From Belnapia rosea (GTDB taxonomy: Bacteria; Pseudomonadota; Alphaproteobacteria; Acetobacterales; Acetobacteraceae): DNA of 64,000 nucleotides. The notes beneath the pieces were generated by a model. That model saw nothing but the letters and a program-made list of their open reading frames with translations, had not been told where the DNA came from and ran no database searches. The translations under genes were made by a program, and so were the position numbers. The stretch is from contig NZ_FMZX01000002.1 of assembly GCF_900101615.1 (NCBI RefSeq), positions 310,001-374,000 on the forward strand, read 5' to 3'. Position 1 is the first letter of the stretch, and every line of letters begins with the position of its first letter. Shown piece after piece: positions 23,974-31,821 of the stretch.

Positions 23974-26756
23974 TGCGCTGGGCGCCGCTGCTCGCCATGC
24001 TGCTCATGGCGCCTGGTGCCTGGGCGCAGGAGATCGTCGGGGTCCGGGTCGGCAATCATCCGGGCCATGGGCGCATCGTCTTCGACTGGCGGACGGCACC
24101 GGATTACCGGATGCAGCAGGGCGAGGATGCGGTGGTGCTGCAATTCCCGGCCGGTGCCGCCATCAACCTCGATGGCGCAAGGCGGCCGCCCCGCAACATC
24201 CTCGATGTGACGGCGGCGGGGGATGCGGTCCGCATCGGGCTCAGGCCCGGGGCGCGGGCCCGTGTCTTCCGCGTCGGGCCTAAGCTGGTGGTTGATGCGA
24301 TGGACCCCGTCGCCGAGCGCCCCGTGCCCTCCGCGCAGGCGGCGCCGCCGCAGCGGCGCGGCAGGGCGCCGGAGGCGGTTGCGGCGGCATCACCGGCCGT
24401 GGCGACGCCGATGCCACCGCCGGCATCGATGCCGGCACCAGCGCCGGTTCCGCTTGCCGCGCCGGTGGCTCTGCCCCAACCCGGTGCGCTGCCGGTGCGA
24501 CCCCTGGCGCAACGAGGCGCCATCCTGCTGCCCTACCCACCGACGACCGGCTTGGCCATCCTGCGCCGGGGCGGACAGGTGCTCGCCCTGTTCGACAGCG
24601 GCGAGCCTCTGAATCTCTCCGCCTTGCGCGACGATCCGATCTTCGCCGCGCTGGAGGCGGAGGCGCTGGGCGGTGCCACGCTGCTGCGCCTGCCACTCGC
24701 CTCATCCGGCCAGCTGCGGGCCCGGAGGGAGGCAACCGGGTGGATCCTGCAAGCGGTACGCCCGGCTGATGACGCGGAGGCGGCCGGGCGGGCGATACCG
24801 GTCGAGGCGGAGGACGGCGCAGCGCCTCGGCTGGTGCTGCGGGCCCGGCAGCCCGGACGTGTCGTGCCCGTGACCGATCCCGAGAGCGGATTGCCCCTGC
24901 TGCTTGGCACACTGCGCGAGATCGGCCAGGTGATGCCCGTGGCGAGGCGCCTGCCGGAGCTGGACCTGCCGCAGACAATGCTCGGGGCTGCGGTATTGGC
25001 ACGGGCCGATCGGGTCGTCATGCAGGCGACCGGGAGTGGCTTCCTGATCGGCGCCGGAACCGGGTCGCTGGCGCTCGATCTTGCCGCGGCGGAAATGCCG
25101 ACGGCAGCGTCGATGACGCGCAGCTTCGAATTCCCGCGCATGGCGCCCGCACAGATGCTTGAGCGGTTGCGCGCATTGCAGGCGAGCATCGGCGCTGCGC
25201 CAAGCCTCGGCCGGCTGCCCCTGCGCCGGGCGGCGACGGAGATCCTGTTGGCGCTCGGCCTGCCACAGGAAGCCCAGGCGATGACGGAATTGGCCAAATC
25301 GGAGGACCCGCAGGCGGCCCGGGATGCGCGGCTGACCGCGCTGGGCGGTGCCGCGGCGCTGCTGGCTGGCCGGCTGCCGCAGGCCGTGGTGCTGCGTCAG
25401 CCGGAACTGCCGGATAGCGACGAGCTCAACCTGTGGCGCATGCTGCTGCTGGCCGCAGAAGGGCAGGCCGGCTTGGCGGCACCGGGCCTCGCCGCCAGCC
25501 TTCCGGTCTTGTTCGACTATGCGGAGGCGTTGCGTTCGCGCCTGCTGCCCCTGGCAGCACAGGCCCTGGCCGAGGCAGGCGCGACGGAGTCCCTGCGGCA
25601 GTTGCTCGATCAGGCCGGGCCACTGCCGGAACTTGCGCTGCCACGCGCCATGCTGGCCGAAGCCGGCGGGGACACGGCCGCCGCGCTGGCCGGCTATGAC
25701 GAGATTGCCCGGGGGCGGGACAGGCTGGCGCGGGCCCGCGCCTTGCGCCGCGCGATCGAGCTGCGCCTGACGACGCAACAGATCGATGCCGGGCAGGCGG
25801 CACGGGCGCTGGAGGCTACGCTTTTCGCCTGGCGTGGCGATGCCGAGGAGGTTGTGACGCGGATGCGCGTGGCGGAGCTGCGGCGCGGAGCACGGGATGC
25901 CCGTGGCGCATTGGCCTTGCTGCGGGAGACGGAAGCCCTGTTCCCCGGCCATGCCGCAGCCTTGCGGCCGGCGATCGGCGCGGCCTTCCTGGCGGCGCTG
26001 GAGCAGGAACCGCCGATCGGCGCCGTCGCCCTGTTCGACGCCTATCCAGAGCTGTTGCCGCATGACGCGGTCGGCGAGGCGGCGATCCTGCAGCTTGCGG
26101 ACCGGCTCGTGGCGCTTGACCTGACGGAGAGGGCGGCGTTGCTCCTGGGCCAGGCGGCGCTGCGCAATACGGGTGCGGCGCGTGCGGGGCTCGGGCTGCG
26201 CCAGGCGGCGCTGCGACTTGCCGAGGGCGATGCCGGCGCGGCGCTTTCCGCCTTGCACGATAGCGCCGTACAGCCCCTGCCGGATGCGTTGGCGCGTGAC
26301 CGCACGATCCTCGCCGCGCGCGCCCAGGCACGGCTCGGGCGCATGGAGGAGGCCGTCGCCGGTCTCGATGCCCTCGGCCCCGCGGGTGCCGAAGCACTGG
26401 CGGAGTTGCTGGCCGACCGGCAGGACTGGCCGGCAGCCGCGGCCGCCTTGGCGAATTACCTGCGCTTCGCCTTGCCCGCAGCCCCGGCATCGCTTGATAC
26501 GGCGCATCGGCAACTCTTGCTGCGTCAGGCCGCGATGCTGGTCCTGGCCGGCGATGAGGCGGGCCTGGCCGCGCTACGCACCGATCACGCGCCGCGGATG
26601 ACGGAGGAGCCCTGGGGTGCGGCCCTGGCGCTGCTCACGGCGGAGCAACTGCGGGGTCTGGCTGACCTGCCACGGCTGCAACGGGAGATGTCGCTGTTCA
26701 GAACGATCCCGGCCCGGCTGGAGGCATTGCGGGCAGGCGGCCCGGTTACACGCTAA
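23973..26756 (+). CDS. Large secreted helical-repeat protein of the flagellar operon
   Basis: I do not recognise a named family. The 927 residues begin with a signal peptide (MRWAPLLAMLLMAPGAWAQ). An AMIN-like beta domain follows (residues 20-110, GHGRIVFDW, KLVVDAMDP), then a Pro/Ala-rich linker (115-170), a second mixed domain (175-330) and about 550 residues of Leu/Ala-rich helical pairs resembling TPR or SEL-type repeats. It is translationally coupled to cheZ (TGATG) and is the last gene of the fliL unit, which suggests a periplasmic scaffold for the motor. That role is inference. Confidence 0.7.
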   Translation: MRWAPLLAMLLMAPGAWAQEIVGVRVGNHPGHGRIVFDWRTAPDYRMQQGEDAVVLQFPAGAAINLDGARRPPRNILDVTAAGDAVRIGLRPGARARVFRVGPKLVVDAMDPVAERPVPSAQAAPPQRRGRAPEAVAAASPAVATPMPPPASMPAPAPVPLAAPVALPQPGALPVRPLAQRGAILLPYPPTTGLAILRRGGQVLALFDSGEPLNLSALRDDPIFAALEAEALGGATLLRLPLASSGQLRARREATGWILQAVRPADDAEAAGRAIPVEAEDGAAPRLVLRARQPGRVVPVTDPESGLPLLLGTLREIGQVMPVARRLPELDLPQTMLGAAVLARADRVVMQATGSGFLIGAGTGSLALDLAAAEMPTAASMTRSFEFPRMAPAQMLERLRALQASIGAAPSLGRLPLRRAATEILLALGLPQEAQAMTELAKSEDPQAARDARLTALGGAAALLAGRLPQAVVLRQPELPDSDELNLWRMLLLAAEGQAGLAAPGLAASLPVLFDYAEALRSRLLPLAAQALAEAGATESLRQLLDQAGPLPELALPRAMLAEAGGDTAAALAGYDEIARGRDRLARARALRRAIELRLTTQQIDAGQAARALEATLFAWRGDAEEVVTRMRVAELRRGARDARGALALLRETEALFPGHAAALRPAIGAAFLAALEQEPPIGAVALFDAYPELLPHDAVGEAAILQLADRLVALDLTERAALLLGQAALRNTGAARAGLGLRQAALRLAEGDAGAALSALHDSAVQPLPDALARDRTILAARAQARLGRMEEAVAGLDALGPAGAEALAELLADRQDWPAAAAALANYLRFALPAAPASLDTAHRQLLLRQAAMLVLAGDEAGLAALRTDHAPRMTEEPWGAALALLTAEQLRGLADLPRLQREMSLFRTIPARLEALRAGGPVTR

Positions 26757-26758
26757 GT

Positions 26759-26775
26759 CCCGCGTCGGACGCGGG
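26759..26775 (+). terminator. Stem-loop after the fliL operon
   Basis: CCCGCG-TCGGA-CGCGGG begins 3 bp after the stop codon. No T-run follows directly (an AAAATTTT stretch comes about 12 bp later), so it may mark the mRNA end without being a classic intrinsic terminator. Confidence 0.4.
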
Positions 26776-26815
26776 GGAGGGCGGCAAAATTTTCGGCCGC
26801 TGGGGGCAATTTTCA

Positions 26816-26845
26816 CTTGCGTCCCGGTCCCCCGTGCCTCATATG
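26816..26845 (+). promoter_or_regulatory. Weak candidate promoter for speD
   Basis: CTTGCG and CATATG are separated by 18 bp, about 70 bp upstream of speD, in the only AT-containing part of the 156-bp gap. A further inverted repeat TGATCG-N5-CGATCA follows in the leader. The match to the housekeeping consensus is poor. Confidence 0.28.
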
Positions 26846-26912
26846 CGCGCCCCGTTGACCTGATCGATCCCCGATCACCCTGGTCATCTGCTGGTGGGAA
26901 TAGGAGCCCGCG

Positions 26913-27368
26913 ATGGACGCTCTTCTCCAACTGGGGATGGTCTCGGAGTTGCTCCCGAGCGAAGCCCAGAATTCTGAAACCTCGGTGAGCGAGGCTAAGG
27001 ACTATTTTGTTTCCCGTGATGGCGTCAAATTCGCCGGCACGCATCTGATCATCGATCTGTGGGATGCCACCAACCTGGCGGACCCGGAGCATATCGATGC
27101 GGTGCTGCGCGAGGCTGCGATCGCCACGGGTGCTACGATCCTGCACGGGCATTTTCACCACTTCGGCCCGAATAGCGGCGTTTCCGGCGTGCTGGTGCTG
27201 GCGGAGAGCCATGTCTCCATCCACACCTGGCCGGAGCGGGACTACGCGGCGCTCGACATCTTCGTCTGCGGCGAGTGCAACCCGTACAAGGCGATTCCGG
27301 TGCTGAAGCGCGGCTTCATGCCGGGCCGTGTCCAGCTCGCGGAGCACAAGCGCGGCCTGATCGGCTGA
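26913..27368 (+). CDS. speD: S-adenosylmethionine decarboxylase proenzyme
   Basis: It produces decarboxylated SAM, the aminopropyl donor for spermidine. The protein self-cleaves at Glu98-Ser99 (AESHVSIHTWPE) to make the pyruvoyl group. His104 and Cys119 keep the same spacing as the small bacterial SpeH type. At 151 residues it is longer than usual because of an N-terminal extension of about 36 residues (residues 1-36). A TAGGAG site lies 7 bp before the chosen ATG, supporting the long form. speE follows, so the two probably work together. Confidence 0.92.
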   Translation: MDALLQLGMVSELLPSEAQNSETSVSEAKDYFVSRDGVKFAGTHLIIDLWDATNLADPEHIDAVLREAAIATGATILHGHFHHFGPNSGVSGVLVLAESHVSIHTWPERDYAALDIFVCGECNPYKAIPVLKRGFMPGRVQLAEHKRGLIG

Positions 27369-27393
27369 CATCGAACCGTGCATGCAGGGGTCG

Positions 27394-27426
27394 GGGCGGG
27401 GCCTTAAGGTCCCGCCCTCTTTGTTT
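27394..27426 (+). terminator. Intrinsic terminator or attenuator between speD and speE
   Basis: A 10-bp stem (GGGCGGGGCC/GGTCCCGCCC with one G-T pair) with TTAA loop is followed by TCTTTGTTT. It lies 25 bp after the speD stop and ends only 12 bp before the speE start. Complete termination would silence speE unless it had its own promoter inside the hairpin region, so partial read-through or regulation is likely. Confidence 0.75.
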
Positions 27427-27438
27427 CAGGGGCATTCC

Positions 27439-28308
27439 ATGGCGACCGATTCGTGGGTGAATGAGACGCTGTATAGCGCCTGGGGCCAGCGCTTCCGCGT
27501 GGTGCGGGAGCTGGCGCGGGTGCAGAGCGATTTCCAGGACATCATGGTCTTCCAAAGCGAGACCCATGGCCGGGTGATGCTGCTCGATGGCGTGGTGCAG
27601 ATCACCGAGGCCGACGAATTCGTCTACCAGGAGATGCTCACCCATGTGCCACTGCTGGCGCATGGCGCAGCGAAGCGGGTGCTGATCATCGGCGCCGGCG
27701 ATGGCGGCGTGCTGCGCCGCGTGCTGCAGCACAACACCGTCGAGCGAGCGGTGATGGTCGAGATCGATGGCGAGGTGATCCGCCTCGCCAAGGAGTACCT
27801 GCCGGGTATCGCCGGGGATGCCTGGAACGACCCGCGCGCCGAGGTCATCGTCGGTGACGGGATCGATTACGTGCGCCAGGCCGAGGCTGGCAGCTTCGAC
27901 GTCGTCATCGTCGACAGCACGGACCCGATCGGCGTCGGCGAGGTGCTGTTCACCGACGAGTTCTATGCCAATTGCGCCCGGCTGCTGAGCGAGCATGGGC
28001 TGGTGGTGAACCAGTGCGGCGTGCCCTTCATGCAGGCCGATGAGCTGCACGAGACCAGCCTGCGCCGCGCCAAGGCCTTCGCCGACGTCTTCGCCTATGT
28101 CGCGGCGGTGCCGACCTATGTCGGTGGTTTCATGACGCTGGGCTGGGCGGCGAAAGACCCGGCCTTGCGCGCGGCCACGGTCGGCGAGGTGCGCGAACGG
28201 GCGCAGGCGGCCGGCATCCTTGGTGCCACCCGGTACTGGACGCCCGAGATCCATTGCGGCGCCTTCAACCTGCCGCCCTATATCGCCGAGCACCTGCCAC
28301 GCGGCTGA
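27439..28308 (+). CDS. speE: Spermidine synthase (polyamine aminopropyltransferase)
   Basis: It transfers the aminopropyl group from decarboxylated SAM to putrescine. The 289 residues show the family motifs VLIIGAGDGGVLRRVL (SAM-binding), VMVEIDGEVI, VGDGIDYV and the catalytic-loop DSTDPIGVGEVLFTDEF. The start MATDSWVNETLY at 27439 was chosen by homology of the N-terminal substrate-binding region. It follows speD across a terminator-like hairpin and converges on fliP with a 19-bp gap. Confidence 0.93.
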   Translation: MATDSWVNETLYSAWGQRFRVVRELARVQSDFQDIMVFQSETHGRVMLLDGVVQITEADEFVYQEMLTHVPLLAHGAAKRVLIIGAGDGGVLRRVLQHNTVERAVMVEIDGEVIRLAKEYLPGIAGDAWNDPRAEVIVGDGIDYVRQAEAGSFDVVIVDSTDPIGVGEVLFTDEFYANCARLLSEHGLVVNQCGVPFMQADELHETSLRRAKAFADVFAYVAAVPTYVGGFMTLGWAAKDPALRAATVGEVRERAQAAGILGATRYWTPEIHCGAFNLPPYIAEHLPRG

Positions 28309-28327
28309 GGCTGGGGACATCCTGCCG

Positions 28328-29068
28328 TCATCCGCTGGCGAAGCCCTGGACGAGGCTGCCGGCCACCAGCCGCCAGCCATCGATCAGCACGAAGAAGATC
28401 AGCTTGAAGGGCAGCGAGACGACGCTCGGCGGCAGCATCATCATGCCGAGCGACATCAGCAGGCTCGCCACGACCATGTCGATGACGAGGAAGGGCAGGA
28501 AGACGAGGAAGCCGATCTCGAAGGCGCGGCGCAGCTCGCCCACCAGGAAGGCCGGCAGCAGGGCCCGCCAGGGCAGCTGATCCGGCCGCGCCGTCTCGGC
28601 GGCCTGTGGCAGTCCGGCGAGATCGAGGAACAGGGCCAGGTCGCCCTCCCGGACCTGGTTCGCCATGAAGCTGCGGAAGGGCTCCGCGCTGGCGGCAAGG
28701 CCGTCCAGCTCACCGATGCGGCCTTCCATCATCGGGGCTAGCCCGTCGCGCCAGCTTGCTTCCATCACCGGCTGCATGACGAAGAAGGTGAGGAAGAGCG
28801 CCAGCCCGATCAGCACTGGATTCGGCGGCACGCCCTGGGCGCCGATCGCGCTGCGCAGCAGCGACAGCACGATGGCGATGCGGGTGAAAGCCGTCACCAT
28901 CACCAGCAGGGAGGGCGCCAGCGAAAGCAGGCCGATCAGCGCGGTGAGCTGCACAAGGCGCATGGTGGCACCGGCCTGGCCGGCGCCGCCCAGATCGAGG
29001 TTGACGCTCTGCGCGGCGGCCGGCAGGGCCCAGCCGGCGAGCAGCAGCCCGAGGCCGAGCCGCATCAT
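28328..29068 (-). CDS. fliP: Flagellar type III export protein FliP
   Basis: This 246-residue core component of the export gate has an N-terminal signal segment (GLLLAGWALPAAAQ) and four transmembrane helices. Family motifs seen are ALIGLLSLAPSLLVMVTAFTR (first helix), PNPVLIGLALFLTFFVMQPV and FLVIDMVVASLLMSLGMMM. The start overlaps the fliO stop by 4 bp. fliQ, fliR and flhB are in the divergent unit 30.8-32.9 kb; flhA is absent from the window. Confidence 0.96.
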   Translation of the reverse strand: MMRLGLGLLLAGWALPAAAQSVNLDLGGAGQAGATMRLVQLTALIGLLSLAPSLLVMVTAFTRIAIVLSLLRSAIGAQGVPPNPVLIGLALFLTFFVMQPVMEASWRDGLAPMMEGRIGELDGLAASAEPFRSFMANQVREGDLALFLDLAGLPQAAETARPDQLPWRALLPAFLVGELRRAFEIGFLVFLPFLVIDMVVASLLMSLGMMMLPPSVVSLPFKLIFFVLIDGWRLVAGSLVQGFASG

Positions 29069-29331
29069 GCCGCGTCATCCTGCGCAGGAAGCCACCCCAA
29101 CAGGGCGTCCTGGCCACCGCCGGTGAGGACCAATACCTCGCGCCCGTCGCAGCGGAGCAGCAGCAGGCGGCGCTTGCCATCGAGCGCCAGCGCCTCCTGC
29201 ACCGCGAGGCGTCGGCCGGGGCGCGCGGCGAGGCCGCCCCAGCGCAGGCCGCGCGCCGTGATGGCCAGCAGCAGGAGGACGGCCGCCAATGCTCCGGCGG
29301 CCTGGAGCCACGCTCCGGTTTCGGTTGTCAT
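29065..29331 (-). CDS. fliO: Flagellar assembly protein FliO
   Basis: This small membrane protein (88 residues) assists FliP ring assembly. It has one transmembrane helix (residues 10-29), then a short cytoplasmic domain with RRLAVQEALALDGKRRLLLLRCDGREVLVLTGG split over two strands, the typical FliO pattern. The position directly before fliP with a 4-bp overlap makes the assignment secure despite low sequence conservation. Confidence 0.85.
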   Translation of the reverse strand: MTTETGAWLQAAGALAAVLLLLAITARGLRWGGLAARPGRRLAVQEALALDGKRRLLLLRCDGREVLVLTGGGQDALLGWLPAQDDAA

Positions 29332-29361
29332 GCGGCATCCTGCCAGCGGGGTGGGTAGGGA

Positions 29362-29595
29362 TCATGGAGGCGGCAAGGCGGCGGCGAGGCCCTCGACCTC
29401 CTGCGCCAAGGCCTTGAGCGCCGGGCGCAGCAGGCGGGCCTGGTCGCGCGGGAGCCGGGTGATGGTGGCGCAGAGCGCCCCGGCCTCCGCATCGAGGCCG
29501 GCGAGGTCGATTGCTCGTCCATTGCTGGCGAGGACCCGCGCCATCACGACGGTATCGTAGAGCGCCTCGATCGCGGCAAGGGTGGCTTGCGTCAT
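29362..29595 (-). CDS. Unrecognised small helical protein ahead of fliO
   Basis: The 77-residue protein has no signal or membrane segment and appears all-helical (MTQATLAAIEALYDTV, then RLLRPALKALAQEVEGL). It ends 30 bp before fliO and starts just below the 14-bp shared flagellar element, so it is probably the first gene of the fliO-fliP unit. A FlgN-like chaperone or assembly factor is possible, but I cannot assign it. Confidence 0.6.
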   Translation of the reverse strand: MTQATLAAIEALYDTVVMARVLASNGRAIDLAGLDAEAGALCATITRLPRDQARLLRPALKALAQEVEGLAAALPPP

Positions 29596-29616
29596 GCACC
29601 GAACCTGCGCCCGCAA

Positions 29617-29649
29617 CGGTTAAGGAAGCCTTGTGGGGCGCCTTAACCG
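29617..29649. promoter_or_regulatory. Inverted repeat and shared element in the fliO/flgB divergent gap
   Basis: CGGTTAAGG at 29617-29625 and CCTTAACCG at 29641-29649 form a perfect 9-bp inverted repeat with a 15-bp spacer, centred between the two divergent flagellar units. The left half is part of the 14-bp element found also upstream of fliL (minus strand, 29620-29633). A symmetric regulator site acting in both directions is likely. Confidence 0.6.
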
Positions 29650-29680
29650 AATCTTCGGGGAGGGGGCGCAGCATCGCCGC

Positions 29681-30061
29681 ATGGACCTGACGCGCAACCC
29701 CACCATCGCCCTCGCGGAGCGCCGGATCGCCTGGCTCGAGGAGCGCCAGCGCGTGCTGGCGCAGAACATCGCCAATGCGGACACGCCCGGCTACTCGCCG
29801 CGCGACCTGGGCGATTTCCGCCAGAGCCTGCTCGGCGCCTTCAAGCTGGCGCGGACGGATGGTCAGCATCTCGGTGGGGGCGGCGCGGCCCGGTCGCGGC
29901 CGGACCGCGCCGCCACCGACCGAGCGCCGAACGGCAATGCCGTCTCGCTCGACCGGGAAGCCATGAAAATTGCCGATACGGACACGGCGCATGCCCTGGC
30001 GACCGGCCTCTACCGGCGCTGGGTCGGCCTGTTCCGAACCGCCCTTGGCCGCTCGCAATAG
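29681..30061 (+). CDS. flgB: Flagellar rod protein FlgB
   Basis: This 126-residue proximal rod protein has the N-terminal motif VLAQNIANADTPGYSPRDL and the C-terminal helix with ATGLYRRWVGLFRTALG. The start MDLTRNPTIALAE at 29681 was preferred over an upstream ATG in the control region. It is the first gene of the flgB-flgC-fliE-fliQ-fliR-flhB-kinase unit. Confidence 0.93.
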   Translation: MDLTRNPTIALAERRIAWLEERQRVLAQNIANADTPGYSPRDLGDFRQSLLGAFKLARTDGQHLGGGGAARSRPDRAATDRAPNGNAVSLDREAMKIADTDTAHALATGLYRRWVGLFRTALGRSQ

Positions 30062-30078
30062 GATGGAGGAGGCTGACC

Positions 30079-30486
30079 ATGGATCTCGACAGCGCCTTGC
30101 GTATTTCCGCCGCCGGCATGCAGGCCCAGGCTACCCGGCTGCGGGTCGTCGCAGAGAATCTGGCCAACCGGGACAGCACCGGGCCTTCGCCCGGGGCCGA
30201 CCCCTATCGCCGCAAGACCGTCACCTTCGCCAACCGGCTGGACCGCAGCCTCGGCGCCGAGACCGTGCAGGTGCGGCGGATCGGCACCGCATCAGGCGCC
30301 TTTCCACAGGTGCATGACCCGTCACACCCGGCGGCCGATGCGCAGGGCTATGTGAAGCGGCCGAATGTCGACAGCCTGGTCGAGACGATGGACATGCGCG
30401 AGGCGCAGCGGAGCTACAGCGCCAATCTCGCGGTGCTCGAGACCACGCGTGGCATGCTGACGCGCACCATCGAGGCGTTGCGCTGA
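30079..30486 (+). CDS. flgC: Flagellar rod protein FlgC
   Basis: This 135-residue rod protein shows VVAENLANRDSTGPSPGADPYRRK near the N-terminus, DPSHPAADAQGYVKRPNVD in the middle and the C-terminal MREAQRSYSANLAVLETTRGM. All are FlgC hallmarks. Its stop shares the A with the fliE start (TGATG). Confidence 0.95.
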   Translation: MDLDSALRISAAGMQAQATRLRVVAENLANRDSTGPSPGADPYRRKTVTFANRLDRSLGAETVQVRRIGTASGAFPQVHDPSHPAADAQGYVKRPNVDSLVETMDMREAQRSYSANLAVLETTRGMLTRTIEALR

Positions 30487-30776
30487 TGATCGGCTCGGTC
30501 GCGCCGCTCCAGGCCGCAGCGGCCTATCGCGCGACGGTGTCACCGGAGGCATCCGCCGAGGGCGGCTTCGGTGCGACGCTGCAGCGGGCCGTCGAAGGTG
30601 CGGTCGAGCTCGGCCGCGGGGCGGATGCGGCCAGCACCCAGGCCCTGACCGGCCAGGGCAGCGTCTCGGAGGTGGTGATGGCCGTCTCGCGGGCCGAGCT
30701 TGCCCTGCAGACGGCGGTCGCGCTGCGGGACCGTGTCGTCTCCGCCTATCAGGACGTCATGCGGATGCCCATCTGA
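30486..30776 (+). CDS. fliE: Flagellar hook-basal body protein FliE
   Basis: This 96-residue protein joins the MS ring to the rod and is the first rod component exported. The C-terminal half carries the FliE pattern: VVMAVSRAELALQTAVALRDRVVSAYQDVMRMPI split over two helices. The start shares a base with the flgC stop. Confidence 0.92.
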   Translation: MIGSVAPLQAAAAYRATVSPEASAEGGFGATLQRAVEGAVELGRGADAASTQALTGQGSVSEVVMAVSRAELALQTAVALRDRVVSAYQDVMRMPI

Positions 30777-30793
30777 CGCAGGAGGCGCGGGGC

Positions 30794-31066
30794 ATGGACA
30801 ATCAATCGGCCCTGGCGGTGCGGGAGGCCCTGTGGATGGCCCTGCAGCTCGCTGGCCCACCGCTCATCGCCATGTTGGCCGTGGGGCTGGTGATCTCGGT
30901 CTTCCAGGCGCTCACGCAGATCCAGGAGGCGACTCTTGCCTTCCTGCCGAAGCTGGTCGTGCTGGGTGTCGTGCTGCTGCTGCTCGGCCCGTCGATGGTG
31001 GGGTCGATGCGGGGCTACGCGGCGTCGCTCTTCGACCGGATGGTCGCGGTGGGCGGGCAGCCCTGA
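30794..31066 (+). CDS. fliQ: Flagellar export protein FliQ
   Basis: This 90-residue two-helix membrane protein belongs to the export gate. Motifs are REALWMALQLAGPPLIAMLAVG (helix 1) and FQALTQIQEATLAFLPKLV, with helix 2 following. Its stop shares a base with the fliR start. Confidence 0.95.
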   Translation: MDNQSALAVREALWMALQLAGPPLIAMLAVGLVISVFQALTQIQEATLAFLPKLVVLGVVLLLLGPSMVGSMRGYAASLFDRMVAVGGQP

Positions 31067-31818
31067 TGCCGGAGGCGCTGCCGGATTTCGCCTTCCACGC
31101 CGTGCTGCTGGTGGCGCGGCTGGGAGGGGCGGTGCTGCTGCTGCCAGGGCTTGGGGAACAGGATATACCGGCCAGCATCCGTCTGGCCCTGCTGCTGGCG
31201 CTCGTGGCGGTGCTGTTGCCAGGACTGGCGCCGCACCTGCCAGGCCTGCCGGCTGAGCTACCGGAATTGCTGCGGCTGATCCTGATGGAGACGGCGATCG
31301 GGCTCTGGCTCGGCTTGCTGGCGCGGCTGGTGTCGCTGGCGCTGGGGCAGGCGGGGCAGATGGTCGGGCTGATGGTCGGCCTCGCCAGCCCCTTGCAGGC
31401 CGACCCGGTGCTTGGGGCGCAGGCCACGGCGACGGGGCGGCTGTTCACGCTGCTCGCCGCGGTGCTGGTGCTGTCCGGCGGGCTCTATGCCTTGCCGTTG
31501 CGGGCTCTGGCGGAGAGCTACCAGTCGCTGCCGCCCGGCGCCCCGCTGGTGCTGGACCGCGGCGCCGAATCGGTGGCGCAGGCGGTCGCCGATAGCCTGT
31601 CGCTGGCTCTGCGCCTGGCGTCACCCCTGGTGCTGGCGTCCGTGCTCGGCAATGTCGCGCTGGGCCTGCTGGCGCGGCTGGCACCGCAGGTGCAGGTCTT
31701 CACCATGGCCGCGCCGGGGCAGATCCTGGGCGGTCTGCTGCTGCTCGGCCTGTTGCTGCCGGCGATGATCGCCGTCTGGCTCGCCGCCGCCGGCACCTCC
31801 CTCGCATTGCCGGGCTAG
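31066..31818 (+). CDS. fliR: Flagellar export protein FliR
   Basis: This 250-residue polytopic membrane protein of the FliPQR gate has about six hydrophobic segments. Family segments are RLGGAVLLLPGLGEQDIPASIRL split by a turn, GQMVGLMVGLASPLQADP and GLLARLAPQVQVFTMAAPGQILGG over two helices. The start ATG lies in the TGATG at the end of fliQ. Confidence 0.94.
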   Translation: MPEALPDFAFHAVLLVARLGGAVLLLPGLGEQDIPASIRLALLLALVAVLLPGLAPHLPGLPAELPELLRLILMETAIGLWLGLLARLVSLALGQAGQMVGLMVGLASPLQADPVLGAQATATGRLFTLLAAVLVLSGGLYALPLRALAESYQSLPPGAPLVLDRGAESVAQAVADSLSLALRLASPLVLASVLGNVALGLLARLAPQVQVFTMAAPGQILGGLLLLGLLLPAMIAVWLAAAGTSLALPG

Positions 31819-31821
31819 GCC

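Noticed and set aside
29617-29649. Canonical CtrA site in the fliO/flgB gap
   Set aside because: TTAA occurs twice, but the spacing is far from TTAA-N7-TTAA. Reported as an unassigned inverted repeat.
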